NCBI GenBank assembly: GCA_003022655.1
Contig: PXSX01000128.1
Span: 1-10,629, forward strand
Direction: 5' to 3'
Length of the DNA: 10,629 nucleotides
DNA from: Bacteroidetes bacterium QH_1_64_81
Lineage (GTDB): Bacteria; Bacteroidota; Rhodothermia; Rhodothermales; Salinibacteraceae
Both the position numbers and the translations under genes were made by a program. The notes below the pieces were generated by a model, which was given only the letters and a program-made list of their open reading frames with translations, did no database searches and was not told where the DNA came from. Below, in pieces: positions 7,243-10,629 of this stretch. Positions within the stretch are counted from its first letter, which is position 1; each line of letters begins with the position of its first letter.

Positions 7243-9087
7243 TCACCGCACGACCACGACCTTGCGCGTCAGTTGAACAGACTCCCCTTGCACCCGCAGG
7301 AAGTACGTACCACTGGCCCGCTGGGCGCCCTGAATTTGAAAACGCTGGACCACCCCGGCCTCCACGGTCCCCTCGTGGAGCGTACGCACGCGACGGCCCA
7401 TCACGTCGTACAGGACGACCCGGAGGTCCTGGGCCTCACGGAGCGTGATGGTGAAGTTGGCCCGGTTCTGAACAGGGGTGGGCGCGGGACCGGTTGTGAC
7501 GTATGGGGCGCTGGGGAGAACGCGGGTCGTAGTAACGGCGCTCGTCTGCGTCGCTCCCTGCGCCGAGGTGTGTCGGATGCGGAACTGGTGAGTCCCGGGC
7601 GAGAGCTCGTCGACCAGGAACTCATACTCCCGAACGCCGACGCCGTCCTTCCCGTCTATCGTCCGGACCAGTTGCCAGGCGGCAACCCCGGGAGGCTTTT
7701 GTTCTACCTCGATACGATCGGTCTGAGCCGTCGCCGAGATGGACCACTGAAGGCGAACCCCCTGCTCCTGCGAAGCCTCTGGACGGCTCTCAAAGGATAG
7801 GATGGGAGGGAGGCGCGGCTCTACGACGAAGAGGCCCTCACCGATGCTGCTGACGAGGACCATGGGGCGCTCGAAAAAGGGGTAGTTGCTCCATGCCCCC
7901 TCGAACGTCGGGGCATTGCTGTCCGGGAATGTGTCGAAGAAGGCGACCTCCTTCGGGGCCCCTGGCTCGGCCACGTTGAGAAGGCGGAACCCGCTCGTGT
8001 AGTTGGCCTGATATGAATAGTTGCCGTCGATGTACTGGTTGTGATCGATCGACCCAGTCGACCCCAGATAGCTCGTCTCGAGCACCGGACTGTCCAGATC
8101 CGTCACGTCGAAGACGAGCGTGCGGGTCCGGTCTACGGCGCCCTGCTGCTCGTCCAGCTCGTCGTCGACGTAGAGAAAGCGATGATCCTCGGTGAGCCAC
8201 GCCTGATGCACGTACCCGATCTGGGGATAAGTCGCGTTGGCAATCGTCGCTGGGTCGTTCTTGTCCTCCACGTCGGCGATGTTGAGGGCCGTCTCGTTGG
8301 CGTTGAAGCACACCTCGCGGCCCTGGTAGTCGGCGTCGGGGCCCTCGTAGATGACGCACTGTGCGTCGTGGGTATAGCCGGTGCCCGACCGCCCGGTCGA
8401 AGGGTCGGCGAAACATCCGGCAAAGGTTGGGGCAGTTGGCGTCTGTACGTTGACCATGTGAAGCCCGCCGCCGCACGTGGTGCCGCTCCCGTTGCCGCCG
8501 ACGATGTAGGCGAATCCGGTCTCACGGTTCATCACCACGTTGTGGGCCGACTCCACCCCGTCGTAGTGCGCGGTCTCGGCGAAGGTGACCGGACGCTCGT
8601 CGGCTCCTACGCCGCGAAGCTGGGTCAGGTCGAACACCTGCATTCCGTGGCCGGGGGCTTCGCTCACCACGAAGGCATAATTCTCATACACCTTCACGTC
8701 GCGCCAGGTGCTCGGCTCAGAGTGGGTTGGCAACTCACCGATGTACACCGGGTCGGTGGGCGTGCTCACGTCGACGAAAGCCGTGGCGTCGGTTCGCCCG
8801 ACCAGTGCGTATTCGGTGCCGGTCTGAGGGTCGGTCCAGCCCCACACGTCGTTGAGCTCGACCCCCGATGCGCCCCCAAGATCCGAGATCGAAAGAAACG
8901 AGAGCAGATCGACGTTCTCGCACGGGTACTGACCCGCGGTGCCTTCCGTGCACTCGACCTTGTTCCCCGTAACGGACGTCTGGCCTAGGGCCGGCGGGAC
9001 CCCGAGCCCCATTCCCATGCCGAGCAGGCAGAGAACGACGAGCCCTCCAAGGGGGCGGGACAGCTTCGAAGGAAGCAGAGGCGACAC
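7243..9087 (-). CDS. Choice-of-anchor B family beta-propeller protein with T9SS sorting domain
   Basis: The product has 614 residues. The start is GTG at 9087: an in-frame TAG lies two codons upstream, and the next methionines fall inside the signal segment. The signal peptide spans about 1-36 (hydrophobic GLVVLCLLGMGMGLG, likely cleavage near ALGQ). Residues 60-425 carry the marks of the choice-of-anchor B family: LNDVWGW (78-84), SAHNVVMNRETGFAYIVGG (180-198), YTHDAQCVIYEGPDADYQGR (238-257), YVHQAWLTEDHRFLYVDDEL (292-311), IDHNQYIDGNYSYQANY (347-363) and FEGAWSNYPFF (395-405). These are metal-site-like HN/DH residues on a LVIVD-type propeller. An FN3-like domain follows (about 428-525), then a T9SS sorting domain (535-614; PAPTPVQNRANF, VLYDVMGRRVRTL, SGTYFLRV). 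It is therefore exported by T9SS. The substrate is unknown. It is the first gene of the likely three-gene operon. Confidence 0.92.
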   Translation of the reverse strand: MSPLLPSKLSRPLGGLVVLCLLGMGMGLGVPPALGQTSVTGNKVECTEGTAGQYPCENVDLLSFLSISDLGGASGVELNDVWGWTDPQTGTEYALVGRTDATAFVDVSTPTDPVYIGELPTHSEPSTWRDVKVYENYAFVVSEAPGHGMQVFDLTQLRGVGADERPVTFAETAHYDGVESAHNVVMNRETGFAYIVGGNGSGTTCGGGLHMVNVQTPTAPTFAGCFADPSTGRSGTGYTHDAQCVIYEGPDADYQGREVCFNANETALNIADVEDKNDPATIANATYPQIGYVHQAWLTEDHRFLYVDDELDEQQGAVDRTRTLVFDVTDLDSPVLETSYLGSTGSIDHNQYIDGNYSYQANYTSGFRLLNVAEPGAPKEVAFFDTFPDSNAPTFEGAWSNYPFFERPMVLVSSIGEGLFVVEPRLPPILSFESRPEASQEQGVRLQWSISATAQTDRIEVEQKPPGVAAWQLVRTIDGKDGVGVREYEFLVDELSPGTHQFRIRHTSAQGATQTSAVTTTRVLPSAPYVTTGPAPTPVQNRANFTITLREAQDLRVVLYDVMGRRVRTLHEGTVEAGVVQRFQIQGAQRASGTYFLRVQGESVQLTRKVVVVR

Positions 9088-9251
9088 GGACTAGAAAAAA
9101 CAAGTGAGTGACGATAGCGCAGTTTCGTTCTGGTTGGCCCAAACTTCCTCACCACTGGCCGGGCTTGCAATCTGCAATGAAGGAAGAAGATCCCCAGCCG
9201 GACCCAAAGAATTTTCGTTTCGAGAAATGTGTCGAGGTCCGGATCCCGATC

Positions 9252-9479
9252 TCACCGAAACAGTCGGAGGGCGAGATTTAGAAGCAGGGTGAGCACCACG
9301 CTCAGCACGATCATGGTCGCAATCGGCACGTAGACCCGGACATTGTCCCCTTCGTAGAGAAGGTCTCCGGGAAGGTTGCCAAGGTCTACGACCCGACCGA
9401 GCAGGACGACGAGGCCTCCCAGAACGGCGAGCCCGAGGCCCATGTAGAGCAGCAAACGTCCGAGATCCGTTGCGTTCAT
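9252..9479 (-). CDS. DUF2905 family small membrane protein
   Basis: This 75-residue protein has two hydrophobic helices (about 7-28 and 50-71) joined by a short loop with the pattern LGRVVDLGNLPGDLLYEGDN (27-46). The GNLPGD...Y-E-G-DN loop is typical of the DUF2905 family of small inner-membrane proteins, whose length is usually about 65-75 residues. The function of the family is not known. The start ATG at 9479 gives a family-like N-terminus (MNATDLGRLLLYMG). It is divergent from the membrane protein at 9614, sharing a 134-base intergenic region. The choice-of-anchor B gene begins 164 bases further along on the same strand and could be cotranscribed or have its own promoter. Confidence 0.88.
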   Translation of the reverse strand: MNATDLGRLLLYMGLGLAVLGGLVVLLGRVVDLGNLPGDLLYEGDNVRVYVPIATMIVLSVVLTLLLNLALRLFR

Positions 9480-9613
9480 CGTTGCGGGAACTTGAACCGA
9501 GGAAAGAACGGCAAGATTTGGGGGTTCTTCGTTCGACGTTCAACGCGCCATCATCGACATTGAGAAGCCACACCCGTCTCCGACTCCTGCCTCTGATTAC
9601 TCTCTCGACTCTT
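9480..9613. promoter_or_regulatory. Divergent intergenic region between DUF2905 and membrane protein genes
   Basis: Both flanking genes start here and read outward, so their promoters should lie within these 134 bases. Short related strings GTTCGACGTTCAACG (9533-9547) and TCGACATTGAG (9554-9564) give it a low-complexity, repeat-derived look. A GATTTGGGGGTTC stretch (9514-9526) contains a TTTG that could be part of a Bacteroidota-type promoter, but no matching downstream element was clear. No Shine-Dalgarno precedes either start. Confidence 0.4.
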
Positions 9614-10072
9614 ATGCTGTTTTTCCTGAAGTGGCTGTTCGTCATTCTTCACGTGATTACGGCCTCCGCCTGGTTCGGCCTGGGACTGCTGCTCCCCCGA
9701 CAGGCCCGGTCCGTCGTAGAGACGGGTGCGCCGGACGGTCCGTTGGCAACGTTTACGGACCGATCCGTCTTCTTGATGAACATTTTCGCCGTACTGACGC
9801 TCGTATTCGGCCTCATTGCCCTGTTTGCCGGAGGAGGATTCGAGGTGTACGGGTGGCCCTACCACACGAGTATTACTCTGATCCTGCTCCTCGTGCTCGA
9901 TCAGTTTTTTGTCATCCGCGCGAGCTGGTCGACCCTCAAAGGAACGCTGAGCACCGACGCGGACGAGGCTCGCGACGCGGCGACCCGTCTGGCGACCGGC
10001 ACCGGCGCCGGACACCTCCTCTGGCTGGCGACCCTCGTCCTCATGTTCTTCCGACGAATGGGACTGTCGTAG
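9614..10072 (+). CDS. Four-helix integral membrane protein, possibly CopD/DUF2269-like
   Basis: The 152-residue protein begins MLFFLKWLFVILHVITASAW. It has four predicted membrane helices at about 5-27, 52-73, 84-103 and 129-147. Histidines sit in or near three helices (His13, His84, His134), and the first helix has an L-x-V-I-L-H-V...W pattern. Small four-helix proteins of the CopD and DUF2269 groups have similar topology and helix-borne histidines, sometimes linked to metal or heme binding, but I cannot assign it firmly. The frame is open upstream to 9470, but that extension overlaps the DUF2905 start and reads as arginine-rich noise, so the ATG at 9614 before the first helix is chosen. It is the only clear plus-strand gene here and converges on the amidohydrolase gene after 106 bases. 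Confidence 0.8.
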   Translation: MLFFLKWLFVILHVITASAWFGLGLLLPRQARSVVETGAPDGPLATFTDRSVFLMNIFAVLTLVFGLIALFAGGGFEVYGWPYHTSITLILLLVLDQFFVIRASWSTLKGTLSTDADEARDAATRLATGTGAGHLLWLATLVLMFFRRMGLS

Positions 10073-10178
10073 CGTCCGGATCGCGTTTGGCGAGGGGAAG
10101 TCCCAACAGTGGTCCGATTGGCTGATTTTGCACTCCTTCTGTACCTCCGGAAAAGGTCTTTGATTCCGCGCTCCCCCT

Positions 10179-10629
10179 TCAATTTTCGAGCGCCACGGCT
10201 CCCTTCTCGTACTGGTCGGGGCGGCGGTGGTGAAGGAACAGCTGACGGGCGGGCGCATCGTCCCGGCGATCGAGGTCGACCGTCGCGTGCAGGATCGCCT
10301 CTTCATCTCTCGGGGCCTGGGCCACGACCTCGCCGAACGGGTCCGTCACGAAGGAGCGCCCCGCGAAGTGCATGTCCTGCTCCCGGCCTACCCGGTTCGC
10401 GAGGGCCGTGAAGAAGCCGTGCTGGAGGGCGGCCACGCGGAGCTCGGCCTCGTACATCCCTTCAGGCCACTCGCCGACGGTCCCAGCCTGGGGCACGGCC
10501 ACGATCTCGGCGTCCTGCAGAGCCAGTGCGCGCAGGTATTCGGGGTAGTGGCGGTCGTAGCAGATCGCCACCCCGAGCCGTCCGGCGGCGGTGTCGTACA
10601 CAGGGGCTCCGGTATCGCCGGGATGGTAG
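10179..10629 (-). CDS. Carbon-nitrogen hydrolase (nitrilase superfamily), C-terminal part
   Basis: The gene runs off the right edge; about 149 C-terminal residues are visible. They begin YHPGDTGAPVYDT, a continuation of the nitrilase fold, followed by LGVAICYDRHYPEYLR with the catalytic Cys, then ALALQDAEIVAVPQAG, ALQHGFFTALANRVG, FAGRSFVTDPFGEVVAQAP and ILHATVDLDRRD. The catalytic Glu and Lys must lie beyond the window. The ICYDRHYPE box resembles beta-ureidopropionase and N-carbamoyl amino acid amidohydrolases; the agmatine pathway enzyme AguB usually has a W-D-Q-W-F-P-E version, so that name is less likely but not excluded. A GTG at 10601 could be mistaken for a start, but it falls in the middle of the conserved domain. 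The stop lies 106 bases from the convergent membrane protein gene. Confidence 0.9.
   Translation of the reverse strand, partial: YHPGDTGAPVYDTAAGRLGVAICYDRHYPEYLRALALQDAEIVAVPQAGTVGEWPEGMYEAELRVAALQHGFFTALANRVGREQDMHFAGRSFVTDPFGEVVAQAPRDEEAILHATVDLDRRDDAPARQLFLHHRRPDQYEKGAVALEN

Noticed and set aside
6027..7448. Long plus-strand open frame of 473 codons
   Set aside because: It is antisense to the YncE-like lipoprotein gene and parts of both neighbours; the product is Arg/His-rich with no domain.
9088..9200. Bacteroidota-type promoter upstream of the choice-of-anchor B gene
   Set aside because: A TTTG and a TATCG lie at roughly plausible positions on the minus strand, but the spacing and downstream element do not match the known TTTG/TAnnTTTG pattern well enough.
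10599..10601. GTG at 10601 as start of the carbon-nitrogen hydrolase
   Set aside because: The frame continues upstream with conserved family sequence (YHPGDTGAP) to the window edge, so the gene is truncated by the window and does not start here.

Overview
The window looks like chromosomal DNA of a high-GC, probably salt-adapted member of the Bacteroidota/Rhodothermota (Salinibacter-like). The reasons are two proteins with type IX secretion (T9SS) C-terminal sorting domains, acidic predicted proteins, start codons without clear Shine-Dalgarno sequences, and a choice-of-anchor B protein. The genus is inferred, not proven. Nearly all genes lie on the minus strand.

Region 1 (1-1082) is visibly AT-richer than the rest and appears to be the edge of an integron cassette array. 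It holds the start of an unidentified gene (1-99), an attC-like imperfect inverted repeat (137-249), a small lipoprotein gene (271-705), an attI-like site (823-841), and a degenerate plus-strand stretch (863-1082) that may be a decayed integron integrase. The core heptamer ending the lipoprotein cassette is a perfect reverse complement of the heptamer at its start, which predicts a 686-bp cassette (143-828).

Region 2 (1083-3735) is a glycogen or alpha-glucan module. It encodes an actinobacterial-type GT4 glucosyltransferase (GlgA/GlgM-like) and ADP-glucose pyrophosphorylase (GlgC). GlgC makes ADP-glucose and the GT4 enzyme uses it. The 133-bp gap between them is purine-rich and carries a long imperfect inverted repeat just before the glgA start.

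Region 3 (4090-9087) is a probable three-gene operon for exported beta-propeller proteins: a choice-of-anchor B protein with a T9SS tail, a YncE-like lipoprotein, and an FG-GAP/VCBS repeat protein with a T9SS tail. The last has a one-base frameshift near its N-terminus. Five tandem octamers with a G-quadruplex pattern lie between the second and third genes.

Region 4 (9252-10629) has a small DUF2905 membrane protein, a divergent four-helix membrane protein, and the C-terminal part of a carbon-nitrogen hydrolase that runs off the right edge. I saw no tRNA, rRNA, CRISPR array or intact insertion sequence.
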